Notes: a model not told the origin generated them from the letters alone. A DNA stretch of 61,065 bases from Nitrospiria bacterium (GCA_035517655.1 DATIYJ010000030.1:1-61065); one strand, 5' to 3'; shown: positions 16,650 through 25,088, counted from the first letter of the stretch. Numbers and translations are program-made.

Positions 16650-18134
16650 ATGGATCCGGACGAACAACTGAGAACGCCCCTCTTCGACGCGATGGTGGCT
16701 TTGGCCGAATCGCGAAAGGTCTCCTTTCACACCCCCGGCCACAAAAGCGGAAAAGGCATCTCGACGCGTTTCCGAAAATTCGTCGGCCCCAAAATCTTCT
16801 CGATCGACCTCACCACCCTGGACGAGGTGGACTCGCTCCACAAACCCCGCGGCGTGATCAAGGAGGCTCAGGAACTGGCGGCCCGCGCCTACGGAGCGGA
16901 TCGATCCTATTTCCTGGTCAACGGAACGACCGGAGGCAACCACGCGATGATTCTGGCCGCCTGCAATCCGGGGGACAAGATGCTCGTGGCCCGCAACGCG
17001 CACAAGTCGGTCATCGCGGGCGCGATTCTCAGCGGGGCCCAGCCGATTTTCTTCCGTCCGGCCATCGACACGCGGCTTAAACTGACGCGGAACGTCTCCT
17101 TTGAAGAAACCCGCGCGGCGATCGACGCCCACCCCGAAGCCAAGATCCTTTTTCTCACCAGCCCGAACTATTACGGGCTCTGCGCCGATCTGGAGCGCAT
17201 CATCCCGTACGCGCACGACCTGGGCCTGATCATCCTGGTGGACGAGGCGCACGGCCCGCATCTGCGGTTTCATAAAAACCTCCCGCCCTCGGCCGTCGAG
17301 ATCGGCGCCGACCTCTGCGTTCAGAGCACCCACAAGATCATCGGCGGAATGACCCAGGCCTCGATGCTTCACGCCCGGGGCGCCCGCATCGATTTCCCCA
17401 TGTTGACCAACGTGCTGCGCTTCGTGCAAACCACCAGCCCGTCCTACATTCTCATGGCCTCGCTGGATCTCGCGCGGATGCAGATGGCGACCGAGGGGGA
17501 GAAACTCCTGGAAAAGGCGATTCAACTCTCGAGCGAAGCCCGGCTTCGGATCAACAAGATCCCGGGCCTGTTCTGCTTCGGCCAGGAGCAGGTCGGCCCC
17601 TTCGACATGACGAAGCTGACGATCACGGTCACGGCCCTGGGCCTTCCCGGCTACCAGGTCTCCCGGATCCTGAACAGCCGCTACAACATCCAGGTCGAGA
17701 TGGCCGATGCCTTTCATATTCTCGTCATCGTCAGCATCGGGGACCGCAAGGACGACCTCAACCGCCTGGTCGAGGCGCTTCGCGAGATCTCGGCCGAACA
17801 CGCGGGGAAAGCCGCGGTCGCCGAGACCCCCGACATCGCGGTCCTGAATTTCGAAAACGAAGCCCTGGCCACGCCGCGGGAGGCTTTTTTCGCCGATCAT
17901 CATTATATCGCATTGGACGACGCCGCGAACGAGATCAGCTCCGAGATCGTCACGGTCTATCCGCCCGGCGTCCCGGTTCTTGTCCCCGGCGAACGGATCA
18001 GCAAGGAAACGATCGACTATTTGAAACGCTCGCTCAAATTAGGCGGCACCGTGGACGGCCTGGACGAGACCAATCAGTACATCGGCGTCGTCAAGCGCGG
18101 TTCGCTTCCGACCCCAGGTTCCCGTTCCATCTGA
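16650..18134 (+). CDS. speA: Arginine/lysine/ornithine decarboxylase, fold type I (probable arginine decarboxylase)
   Basis: PLP enzyme of the Orn/Lys/Arg decarboxylase family, Bacillus SpeA-like, 494 residues. N-terminal SFHTPGHKSGKG (25-36) and the PLP lysine in QSTHKIIGGMTQ (Lys229), with the cofactor Asp in ILVDEAHGPH, are present. A C-terminal domain ends in VYPPGVPVLVPGE, typical of the family. Next to speD and speE it most likely makes agmatine for polyamines; no agmatinase or agmatine deiminase is in the window. Substrate choice (Arg versus Lys/Orn) is inferred from context. Confidence 0.9.
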   Translation: MDPDEQLRTPLFDAMVALAESRKVSFHTPGHKSGKGISTRFRKFVGPKIFSIDLTTLDEVDSLHKPRGVIKEAQELAARAYGADRSYFLVNGTTGGNHAMILAACNPGDKMLVARNAHKSVIAGAILSGAQPIFFRPAIDTRLKLTRNVSFEETRAAIDAHPEAKILFLTSPNYYGLCADLERIIPYAHDLGLIILVDEAHGPHLRFHKNLPPSAVEIGADLCVQSTHKIIGGMTQASMLHARGARIDFPMLTNVLRFVQTTSPSYILMASLDLARMQMATEGEKLLEKAIQLSSEARLRINKIPGLFCFGQEQVGPFDMTKLTITVTALGLPGYQVSRILNSRYNIQVEMADAFHILVIVSIGDRKDDLNRLVEALREISAEHAGKAAVAETPDIAVLNFENEALATPREAFFADHHYIALDDAANEISSEIVTVYPPGVPVLVPGERISKETIDYLKRSLKLGGTVDGLDETNQYIGVVKRGSLPTPGSRSI

Positions 18135-18151
18135 AGACCGCTTCCCTCTCC

Positions 18152-18180
18152 TTGCTTTGAATCCGATCCCCCGCTACAAT
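18152..18180 (+). promoter_or_regulatory. Promoter of the sirtuin gene, close to the start codon
   Basis: TTGCTT and TACAAT with a 17-base spacer. The -10 box ends 7 bases before the ATG at 18188 and there is no Shine-Dalgarno sequence, so the message is predicted to be leaderless. Confidence 0.6.
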
Positions 18181-18187
18181 GTCCCGC

Positions 18188-18955
18188 ATGTCATCACCGA
18201 TTGAACAGGTTCGTGAGCGTCTTTCATCGGCCCGGCGCGTGACGGTCCTCACCGGCGCCGGCATCTCGGCCGACAGCGGCATCCCGACCTTTCGCGGCCC
18301 CGAGGGCCTATGGAAAAATTTCCGGGCGGAGGATCTGGCCACGCCGCGGGCCTTCGCCCGCGATCCAAGCCTCGTATGGGAATGGTACAACTGGCGGCGG
18401 GAGTTGATCGCCTCGAAGGAGCCGAACCCGGCGCACCGGGCGCTGGTCGATCTGGAAAACAAAATGGAATCCCGCCTGTCCCTGCCCGTCCGGCAGGCGG
18501 ACGGCAGGCAGGCGCGGCGGGCGCCGTTTCGTCTGCTGACGCAGAACGTGGACGGTTTGCATGCGCGGGCCGGAAGCCGCGACCTCGTCGAGCTGCACGG
18601 GAACATCTGGAAGGTGCGCTGCACCGGCTGCGGCGCCGTGTCGGAGGACCGGCGGGTCCCGATCCCGATTCCGCCGCACTGCGCCTCGTGCGGGAAGATG
18701 CTGAGGCCGCACATCGTCTGGTTCGGCGAAGCGCTGCATCCCCGGGACATGGACCGGGCGATCGAGGCGCTGGAATCCTGCGACGCGCTGCTGGTGATCG
18801 GAACCTCGGGCGTGGTCCAGCCGGCCGCCTCCTTCGCCGCGACGGCCCGCGCGGCCGGGGCCTTCGTGGCCGAGATCAATCCGGACGCCTCGACCGCCGC
18901 GGCCCATGTCGCCCTGCGCGGACGCGCGGCCGAGATTGTCCCGCAGCTAATTTAA
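18188..18955 (+). CDS. cobB: Sir2-family NAD-dependent protein deacylase
   Basis: Removes acyl groups from lysines using NAD. It has 255 residues with the NAD motifs LTGAGISADSGIPTFRG (about 20-36) and LTQNVDGLHARAG, catalytic His in VELHGNIW, and a structural zinc site (CTGCG and CASCG). I take the ATG that follows the -10 box by 7 bases; an in-frame ATG three codons upstream overlaps the -10 box. Between LENKM and the TQNVDG strand there is an extra, Arg/Gln/Pro-rich segment of about 15 residues (SLPVRQADGRQARR) encoded by a palindromic repeat, apparently an in-frame insertion. Gene otherwise intact. Confidence 0.92.
   Translation: MSSPIEQVRERLSSARRVTVLTGAGISADSGIPTFRGPEGLWKNFRAEDLATPRAFARDPSLVWEWYNWRRELIASKEPNPAHRALVDLENKMESRLSLPVRQADGRQARRAPFRLLTQNVDGLHARAGSRDLVELHGNIWKVRCTGCGAVSEDRRVPIPIPPHCASCGKMLRPHIVWFGEALHPRDMDRAIEALESCDALLVIGTSGVVQPAASFAATARAAGAFVAEINPDASTAAAHVALRGRAAEIVPQLI
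18481..18500. repeat. Short GC-rich palindromic repeat, copy in the sirtuin gene
   Basis: CCTGCCCGTCCGGCAGGCGG, identical over 20 bases to copies at 28104 and 31422. It contains the hairpin CCTGCC/GGCAGG; in this copy the palindrome is extended, because CTGCCCGTCCG is followed by its near-complement CGGACGGCAG. It lies in frame within the coding region. Confidence 0.85.
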
Positions 18956-19080
18956 GACTCCCACAACCTTCTTAACCAGAGTTCCCACGCCCTATTGCAT
19001 TTTCAGCGCAACCTTGATTCATGAATCGTCTTGATTTTTGAAGCATGCTCTGTTAAGAATATAAAAAGGGGGTGATCGCT

Positions 19081-19344
19081 GTGTTAAAAATTAACGAGGT
19101 TCGACCGCTGCCCGGCTTTAAAATCTGGGTCAAATTCCAAGACGGGGTTGAAGGCCATGTGGATCTTTCCGATCTTGTCGGGAAAGGTGTTTTTTCCAAG
19201 TGGAAGGAACGCGGGTTTTTTGAATCGGTGTTTATTGATAAGGAAAGCCATACCGTCGCCTGGCCGGGCGGAATTGATTTGTCTCCGGAATCTCTCTATG
19301 CCGAAATTACAGGTAAGCGCGTTCTAAAGGCAACGCATGCCTGA
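19081..19344 (+). CDS. DUF2442 domain protein
   Basis: 87 residues beginning MLKINEVRPLPGFKIWVKF, with the family's DGVEGHVDLSDLVGKGVF and VAWPGGIDLSPESLY blocks. The function of DUF2442 is not established. I chose the GTG at 19081 because AAGGGGGTGATC, complementary to the 16S rRNA tail, ends 3 bases before it; a GTG three codons upstream lies inside that site. It overlaps the next gene (DUF4160) by 8 bases; DUF2442 and DUF4160 genes often occur as pairs resembling toxin-antitoxin modules. Confidence 0.85.
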   Translation: MLKINEVRPLPGFKIWVKFQDGVEGHVDLSDLVGKGVFSKWKERGFFESVFIDKESHTVAWPGGIDLSPESLYAEITGKRVLKATHA

Positions 19345-19549
19345 GATCAGTCGGTTCTATGGTATTGTCATTGGAGAACATGAGGCCCTGATCAGCATTC
19401 AAACCTTGAGCGTTTTAGCCGGACGGCTGCCGGCGCGATCCTTGGGTCTTGTCGTCGAATGGGCTGAACTTCACAAGGCAGAACTCATGGAAGATTGGAA
19501 CCGCACCCAGAACCATCAACTCCCGAACAAGATTGAACCTTTGCCATAG
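19337..19549 (+). CDS. DUF4160 protein with an apparent internal deletion
   Basis: 70 residues beginning MPEISRFYGIVIGEHEALIS. DUF4160 proteins normally have, between the GIVI strand and the EALI strand, a segment of roughly 15-18 residues containing a DHxPPHFH-type His/Pro motif. Here GIVI is followed directly by GEHEALI, so that motif is missing while the frame is kept. The rest (LSVLAGRLPARSLGLVVEWAE) fits well. If the His-rich motif is functional, this copy is inactive. It overlaps the DUF2442 gene. Confidence 0.75.
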   Translation: MPEISRFYGIVIGEHEALISIQTLSVLAGRLPARSLGLVVEWAELHKAELMEDWNRTQNHQLPNKIEPLP

Positions 19550-19578
19550 TAAGGCATGTCTGACGTCTTACTGAAAAA

Positions 19579-19908
19579 ATGCATAAAAAAAGAAAACAAA
19601 AAGCGCGTGCCGTCGGTATCGAACCTGCCGTGCTCGAAGCGCTGGCCGATCCCGAAGTCGCGGTGGCCTATATACGAAACTGTTTAAAAGAAACAGGCCC
19701 GGCTCGCAGTCGTCTTCTGCTTCACGCACTGATGAATGTGGCCCGGGCGCAAGGCATCAGCTCGCTGGCCAAGGGATCCGAATCACGCCGGCGCCTGATC
19801 TACAAGACCCTCTCGGACGACGGGAATCCCAGCATCACGACGATCGAATCCATCCTCAACGCGATGGGACTGGCGCTCGACGTGCGGCCCTTGAAGAAAG
19901 CGGGCTGA
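19579..19908 (+). CDS. HTH addiction-module antidote protein without a toxin
   Basis: 109 residues; the C-terminal 70 match the COG3636 / HigA-like putative antidote family (LLHALMNVARAQGISSLAK, YKTLSDDGNPSITTIESIL, AMGLALDVRPL), an XRE-type DNA-binding domain. The basic N-terminus (HKKRKQKARA) is unusual. The cognate RelE/ParE-type toxin normally adjoins it; no such gene is found on either side, so this is an orphan antitoxin or a regulator recruited from one. It is followed by about 160 bases without a gene. Confidence 0.75.
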   Translation: MHKKRKQKARAVGIEPAVLEALADPEVAVAYIRNCLKETGPARSRLLLHALMNVARAQGISSLAKGSESRRRLIYKTLSDDGNPSITTIESILNAMGLALDVRPLKKAG

Positions 19909-20068
19909 GATTTACGGGGCGTGGCGGAACGGGCATCCCGTACAACGATGGGGAATGCGCGCATATAGATCACAGAACAAGTATCGGCTCCTTGGGTAGG
20001 TTGCTTTTGAGGCAGAGATATTTTCCATTGCCCTTCTTAAACTGAAGGACTTCTTGCTGAGTCAACCG

Positions 20069-20398
20069 TTAGACCAAAAAGCGCCCTTGCGCACCCTTAG
20101 GACGCAGAACATTTTTAGGCCCAATAACCACAAGCAAGCGGTCATAGTCCGGTGGATTACCACAGTCGACCGTTGTACTTTTGCCACCATGGTACTTCAC
20201 TTGAACCTTCTCGCCGGAGATATATCCATCATACCCCTTTTCGCGAGCGGACTTCGTCAGTGCCATGTCGAAGGCGTCGTGGCATAGGAACTCTCCAATG
20301 TCTCCAAGGAATCGATCTGTACGAGCAACACCAACCCGCTTCTGTTCTTCAACCGCGGTGAAGAACTGAGTGATGGCATTACGTTGAGCATCGTTCAT
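20069..20398 (-). CDS. Small protein of restriction-endonuclease-like type (DUF6998-like)
   Basis: 109 residues: VARTDRFLGDIGEFLCHDAFDM, GYDGYISGEKVQVKYHGG and NPPDYDRLLVVIGP. The E...D...VQVK arrangement recalls the PD-(D/E)xK nuclease core, and the pattern resembles proteins annotated DUF6998; this is family-level memory, not proof. The product ends GRFLV, slightly short, so the last strand may have been lost. Base composition is lower in GC than the neighbours, which suggests acquisition by transfer. It sits 14 bases after the MBL-fold gene on the same strand. Confidence 0.6.
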   Translation of the reverse strand: MNDAQRNAITQFFTAVEEQKRVGVARTDRFLGDIGEFLCHDAFDMALTKSAREKGYDGYISGEKVQVKYHGGKSTTVDCGNPPDYDRLLVVIGPKNVLRPKGAQGRFLV

Positions 20399-20412
20399 GT
20401 TAAGCGCATTCT

Positions 20413-21009
20413 CTACGACCGCAAAAACTCCTCGACCGCTCTCTTGCCTCCCGTCAGCACCGGAACTCCGTCGCCAACCAAGACACTGTCGAATCGATAT
20501 TTGAGCAGGACGCGGATTCCATCGCGGGCCTCGGCCGGATCTTTGTATTTCTCGGGTGGCATGAGATTTAGCTTGCCGGACGGTTTTCCGATCAAGGCGT
20601 CCCCCAGAATCAGGACCCCCTTGCCGCGATCAAGAAAGAGGGCCGATTCTCCCGGCGACTTGCCGTCCGGGATATGGACCGCCTTGACGCCGCCGGGAAG
20701 AAGATCGCCGTCTTTGAAGGTGCGGTCTATTTTTATTTCCATGAGCGGGGCATCCGCCTCCGGAGCCAGGACGATCGTCTTGAACTGTTTTCGAAAAGCC
20801 TCGGCCTCGCGAACGTGATCGCGGTTGGTCAGAACGATGCACGTGATCGGTTCCTGCGTTTTCAACCAGGTCCCAACTTCCGCAGACAGCGGCGGCGGAT
20901 CGATCATCACCCGCTCGGCTCCCGAAATAATAAGATGGCCGTTGAAGTCGTAGCCCTTTTCCTGCGAGAACCAGGACCACTGATAAATGCCGGGAAGTAT
21001 CTCTTTCAT
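20413..21009 (-). CDS. MBL-fold hydrolase-like protein
   Basis: 198 residues beginning MKEILPGIYQWSWFSQEKGYD, of the metallo-beta-lactamase fold (glyoxalase II-like). In place of the full HxHxDH metal motif it has LTNRDHVREAEAF, with only the DH part kept; later LILGDALIGKPSGKL and SVLVGDGVPVL stand for the remaining metal positions. It may therefore bind metal weakly or have another role. The ATG is preceded by GGGAGG. The downstream gene is only 14 bases away. Confidence 0.75.
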   Translation of the reverse strand: MKEILPGIYQWSWFSQEKGYDFNGHLIISGAERVMIDPPPLSAEVGTWLKTQEPITCIVLTNRDHVREAEAFRKQFKTIVLAPEADAPLMEIKIDRTFKDGDLLPGGVKAVHIPDGKSPGESALFLDRGKGVLILGDALIGKPSGKLNLMPPEKYKDPAEARDGIRVLLKYRFDSVLVGDGVPVLTGGKRAVEEFLRS

Positions 21010-21166
21010 ATCGAATCCTCCCTAACGCATTACAATCGGCGGGTCCTGTCCTGCGACAGCCCCATCCGTCCTCACTCTGCATGCTCCGAAGATCGATTCG
21101 TGGAACCTCACGAAAGAGCCCTTGGCTTTTCCATTGCGGGCGGATGGGGCGCCCCGTCTCCGGCCA

Positions 21167-21352
21167 CCCGCCGATTGGCACTGGGCCCAAGAGGCGACTC
21201 TGATTTCGTTTGGGCTCCCGGCTTGGCGAAGGACGCGGCCCGCCAGGGTCAATTTTCGGCAGAGCATCTTCGGAAAATTGAGCGGCCGAGCCTTAGCCGG
21301 GTCAAACGAAAGCCGCCGGAGCCGAAGGGCTCAGCGCCAGACGGCGCTTACC
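21167..21352. repeat. Long imperfect palindrome, intergenic element copy 1
   Basis: About 186 bases between the MBL-fold gene and rimO. An 85-base core (21222-21306) is identical at 80 positions to the core of copy 2 at 30597-30681. The inner hairpin is CAATTTTC/GAAAATTG. The outer arms (GATTTCGTTTGGGC with GGGTCAAACGAAAG, and further out TTGGCACTGGGCCC with GGGCTCAGCGCCAG) pair with each other but are different in sequence from the arms of copy 2. The rest of the gap (21010-21166) holds nothing I can identify. Confidence 0.8.
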
Positions 21353-21373
21353 CACATCGGCCATATCCCACCA

Positions 21374-22789
21374 TTATAAAACCGTCAACCCGGAGGGGTG
21401 TCGAGAAGCAGCTTTTATCTTTTCAGCAGCCGGCCCAACGATATGCCCGACCAGATCATGCTCGCCGGCCTGGGTAATCTCGACCTTCACCATGTCCCCG
21501 GCGGAGGCGGCGCCGTCGTTGATATAAACCACGCCGTCGATCTCGGGCGCCTGGCCTTCGGTGCGGCCTTCGAGCAGCAAATCCGTCTCGCGGGACGGGC
21601 CGTCCACCAACACTTCCTGAACGGTTCCGATCATCGTCGCATGTTTTTCACGGACGATCCCGGACTGGAGGGCCAGTAGCTTTTCCTGCCGCTCGGCCTT
21701 CACCCCGGCCGGAACGGAATCGCCCAAGGGATGGGCCGACGTGCCGTCTTCTTGAGAATACGTGAAGACGCCCAGCCGGTCGAAGCGGACCTCCCGTATG
21801 AGATCGGTGATCTCCTCGAATTGCGCTTCGGTCTCTCCCGGAAAACCGACGATGAAGGTCGAGCGCAGCGTCACGCCCGGAACCTTCTCCCGGATGCGCG
21901 TCAGGAGGCTGCGGATCATCCGGCTTGATCCCTTTCGGTTCATCTTGCGGAGGATGGCGTCGTTGATGTGCTGCAGCGGCAGATCGACGTAGTTGCAGAT
22001 CTTGGGTTCCTCCGCCATGAAATCCAAAAGCTCATCCGTGAGATCGGTCGGATAGGTGTAGAACAGCCGGATCCGGCGGATACCGTCCACGCCGGCCAAG
22101 GGCCGCAGCAGCCCCATCAGCCCCCTCTTCTCGCGACGGTCCCAGCCGAAGCTGGTGAGCGATTGAGCGATCAGGTTGAGCTCCACGACGCCGCGCTCGG
22201 CCAGCGAACGGGCTTCGATGAGAATGTCTTCGACCGCGCGGCTCACCAGGTCGCCGCGGAAATTCGGGATGGCGCAGAACGAGCAGCGGTAGTTGCAGCC
22301 CTCCGAGACTTTCAGGTAGGCCCAGTGGCGCGGGCTCAACGTGAGCCTGGGCGTCGCGGCGTCGTAAAGCGCCGTGGGCGAGGCGGTCCAAATATGTTCC
22401 TTGCGCCCGCGTCGGCCCCGGGCCAGGAGCGTCCGGCAGATGCCGGCGATCTTCGGGAAATCGCCCGTGCCGACCACCGCGTCCAATTCGGGCAGCTCGG
22501 CCATCAATTCTTTGGGATAGCGGTGGGCCAGACAGCCGGCCGCGATGAGAACACGGCAGGCGCCGGATTTTTTATAGCGGCCGAACTCGATGATCGCGTC
22601 GATCGACTCCTGTTTGGCGGCGTCGATGAAGCCGCAGGTGTTGATGACGATCACCTCGGCCTGCTCCGTTTCCGGGGTCAGCTCGAAGCCGTCTTGAGAT
22701 AGCGTTCCGAGCATCACCTCGGAGTCCACCTGGTTCTTCGGACAGCCCAGATTGACCAGGCCGACTTTCACTTTATGAAACGCGTTCAT
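21374..22789 (-). CDS. rimO: Ribosomal protein S12 methylthiotransferase
   Basis: Radical-SAM enzyme that methylthiolates an Asp of S12. It has 471 residues. The N-terminal UPF0004 domain has VNLGCPKNQVDSEVMLG (about 12-28) and INTCGFIDAAKQESID, each with cluster Cys; the radical SAM motif is SEGCNYRCSFCAIPNFRG (about 160); a C-terminal TRAM domain follows (MIGTVQEVLVDGPS...). I start at the ATG giving MNAFHKVKVGL; a TTG three codons earlier is less likely. Typical RimO has QDTTAYGxD where this one has QSLTSFGWD. Confidence 0.94.
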   Translation of the reverse strand: MNAFHKVKVGLVNLGCPKNQVDSEVMLGTLSQDGFELTPETEQAEVIVINTCGFIDAAKQESIDAIIEFGRYKKSGACRVLIAAGCLAHRYPKELMAELPELDAVVGTGDFPKIAGICRTLLARGRRGRKEHIWTASPTALYDAATPRLTLSPRHWAYLKVSEGCNYRCSFCAIPNFRGDLVSRAVEDILIEARSLAERGVVELNLIAQSLTSFGWDRREKRGLMGLLRPLAGVDGIRRIRLFYTYPTDLTDELLDFMAEEPKICNYVDLPLQHINDAILRKMNRKGSSRMIRSLLTRIREKVPGVTLRSTFIVGFPGETEAQFEEITDLIREVRFDRLGVFTYSQEDGTSAHPLGDSVPAGVKAERQEKLLALQSGIVREKHATMIGTVQEVLVDGPSRETDLLLEGRTEGQAPEIDGVVYINDGAASAGDMVKVEITQAGEHDLVGHIVGPAAEKIKAASRHPSGLTVL

Positions 22790-22831
22790 GGTATACAAGA
22801 TTCTCTGTCTCGATTCAATTTTTGCGGAACC

Positions 22832-24025
22832 TTACTCCGCCGGAAGGCTCCCTTTAAACACACTCAGGCCCTTTGTGGTCCCGAACCATCGACGACCCTT
22901 TGGGTCGAACAGGATGGAGAAAACATAGTCGTCCATCAGTCCCTTGGAGCGGTTGATCGTCCTCCAGCGCGTCCCGTCGAACCAGCTGGCGCCGCCGTTC
23001 GTCCCGGCCCAGACGTGTCCCTCCCGGTCCGAAGCCATCGTGAAGACGAAGTCGCCTCCCAGTCCGTCTTTCGCGGTGTAATTCGTCCATGCGGCGCCGT
23101 CGAAGCGCGCCACACCGCCGCCCCAGGTCCCGAACCATCTTCGATTCCGATCGTCGACCAGGGAGGAAATGATAAAATCGGGATTGGGGCCGGCATTCTG
23201 CTTTCCCATCTTCAAGTGGTGTTCCAGAATCGAGGACCCGTAGCCGCCTCCGGCCCCTTCCTCCGTCGCCTCCGGGTCCGGGAACGGAGAGGCCGGCCGG
23301 GCGCCCGCGGGACTCTCCCCGATTTCTCCGCCGACGCCGTCCTTATGCGAATAGGTCTTCCAGGATTTCCCGTCGAAGCGGCTGATTCCGGCCTCGGTGC
23401 CGAACCAGAAGACGCCGTCGCGGTCATACGCGATCGAGTAGACCCACTTGTCGGGCAGCCCGTCGGCCACGCGATAGGTCCGGAAGCGCTCCCCCTCCAA
23501 CACGCTCACCCCGTTCCAGGTGGCCACCCACATTTTCCCGTCGCGGTCGTACTTGATGTCGTAGACCCAGTTGTCCCCCAGGCCGTCGTCCGTTGAAAAA
23601 CGCTTCCAGGCGTGTCCGTCGTAGCGCGAAAGCCCTCCGCCGTAGGTTCCCACCCATTTATTCCCCTTGGGATCCACGGAAAGGATGTAGACCGCGCGGG
23701 CGATGAAGCCGCCTTCCGTGTTGGCCGGCGTGAAGATCTCGTACTCCTTCTTCCGCGGGTTGAAGCGGATGATCCCCTTCATCGTGCCCAGCCAGAGATC
23801 GTCGCCGTCCATGGCCATGGTGCGGACGGGATCGTCGTGGGTGTTGAAGGCCGCCCAGGAAATCGGACCGTAGGGGGGCGTTTCGGCCACGATGTCGGGC
23901 TCGGGAGGCGGGCGTCTCAGCGCGCAGGACGAGAAGACTAGGGCCGATCCGGCCAGGACCACCGCCACAAAGAACCGAAGGGGCGCGTTTGTTTTCCGTC
24001 GTGTTGATTTCATAAAGACGTTCAT
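22832..24025 (-). CDS. Lipoprotein with two-component-regulator propeller repeats
   Basis: 397 residues. A signal sequence ends in the lipobox LVFSSC (Cys about 34), so the protein is membrane-anchored in the periplasm or outer membrane. The mature part is a beta-propeller of repeated blades (W-G-T-x-x-G-(L/I)-x-(R/V)-(F/Y)-D/N types: WLGTMKGIIRFN, WVGTYGGGLSRYDG, WFGTEAGISRFDG, WFGTWGGGVARFDG, WAGTNGGASWFDG). It lacks the histidine kinase part seen in hybrid sensors, so it is a stand-alone propeller, perhaps binding sugars or protein partners. Divergent from trxB. Confidence 0.85.
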   Translation of the reverse strand: MNVFMKSTRRKTNAPLRFFVAVVLAGSALVFSSCALRRPPPEPDIVAETPPYGPISWAAFNTHDDPVRTMAMDGDDLWLGTMKGIIRFNPRKKEYEIFTPANTEGGFIARAVYILSVDPKGNKWVGTYGGGLSRYDGHAWKRFSTDDGLGDNWVYDIKYDRDGKMWVATWNGVSVLEGERFRTYRVADGLPDKWVYSIAYDRDGVFWFGTEAGISRFDGKSWKTYSHKDGVGGEIGESPAGARPASPFPDPEATEEGAGGGYGSSILEHHLKMGKQNAGPNPDFIISSLVDDRNRRWFGTWGGGVARFDGAAWTNYTAKDGLGGDFVFTMASDREGHVWAGTNGGASWFDGTRWRTINRSKGLMDDYVFSILFDPKGRRWFGTTKGLSVFKGSLPAE

Positions 24026-24097
24026 GATAGCATAAATCGGATCCTATCGGCAAAGTAGATTTTAGTCCGACGCATTGTATAAGGTCCCGTTCCAAAC

Positions 24098-24123
24098 ACG
24101 GGCGGGTGGCAGGACCCGCCCGT
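24098..24123. promoter_or_regulatory. GC-rich hairpin upstream of trxB
   Basis: A perfect 10-bp stem (ACGGGCGGGT and complement) with a 6-base loop, 20 bases before the trxB start. It lies in a divergent intergenic region, so a terminator is not expected; it would be a 5' leader structure if the TATAAG about 20 bases upstream is the trxB -10 box. Confidence 0.35.
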
Positions 24124-24143
24124 CTTGACATCTTGTTGAACAA

Positions 24144-25088
24144 ATGACGAATTCATCCGATCCCAAAAACGTCCGCGACGTCGTCATCATCGGCTCCGGC
24201 CCGGCCGGCCTGACGGCCGCGCTCTATGCCGCGCGGGCCGACTTAAAACCGCTCCTGATCGAGGGAACCCAGGCGGGCGGCCAGCTCATGATCACGACGG
24301 ACGTCGAGAACTATCCCGGATTCCCGGAAGGGATCCTGGGGCCGGAGCTCATGAAGCAGATGCGGACCCAGGCCGAGCGCTTCGGGACGGAATTGATCCG
24401 GGGGGACATCACGGCGGTCGATCTCAAAAAGACCCCGTTTCACCTGACGGCCGAGGAGGGGACCTATTCGACCCGCTCGCTGATCATCGCCTCCGGCGCC
24501 TCCGCCAAGCTGCTGGGCCTTCCCTCCGAGCGGCGGCTGATGGGCCGCGGGGTGTCGGCCTGCGCCACCTGCGACGGATTTTTCTTCCGGGGCAAGGAGG
24601 TGATCGTCATCGGCGGCGGAGACACCGCGATGGAAGAGGCCACCTTCCTCACCAAGTTTGCATCCAAGGTCACGATCGTCCATCGCCGGGACAGATTCCG
24701 CTGCTCCAAAATCATGGAGGGCCGCGCCAGGACCCATCGGCAAATCGGGATCATCTGGGACACCGTGGTCGAGGAAATTTTGGGCGATCCGGTCGTCACC
24801 GGCGCGCGTCTTAAGAACGTGAAGACCGGAAACGTGACCGAGATGAAAATCGACGGCGTGTTCGTGGCGATCGGGCATGAGCCCAATACAAAGCTTTTCG
24901 CCGGTCAACTAAACATGGACGAGCGGGGCTACATCGTCACGAAGAAAGAGACGACCGAGACCTCGCTGCCGGGCGTGTTCGCGGCGGGGGACGTTCAAGA
25001 CCCCCGCTACCGCCAGGCCGTCACGGCGGCCGGAACCGGCTGCATGGCCGCCATGGACGCCGAAAAATATCTTGAGAGCCTTCCTTAA
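24144..25088 (+). CDS. trxB: Thioredoxin reductase
   Basis: FAD/NADPH enzyme that reduces thioredoxin. It has 314 residues: FAD motif VVIIGSGPAGLTAALYAARA (13-32), redox-active CATC in VSACATCDGFFFRG (about 140), NADPH motif VIVIGGGDTAMEEATFL and the C-terminal GVFAAGDVQDPRYRQ FAD site. All catalytic residues are present. Its last codons overlap the start of the following lipoprotein gene by 17 bases. Confidence 0.95.
   Translation: MTNSSDPKNVRDVVIIGSGPAGLTAALYAARADLKPLLIEGTQAGGQLMITTDVENYPGFPEGILGPELMKQMRTQAERFGTELIRGDITAVDLKKTPFHLTAEEGTYSTRSLIIASGASAKLLGLPSERRLMGRGVSACATCDGFFFRGKEVIVIGGGDTAMEEATFLTKFASKVTIVHRRDRFRCSKIMEGRARTHRQIGIIWDTVVEEILGDPVVTGARLKNVKTGNVTEMKIDGVFVAIGHEPNTKLFAGQLNMDERGYIVTKKETTETSLPGVFAAGDVQDPRYRQAVTAAGTGCMAAMDAEKYLESLP

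Noticed and set aside
24098-24123. Hairpin as a terminator
   Set aside because: It lies between two divergent genes and has no U-tract; kept only as a possible leader structure.
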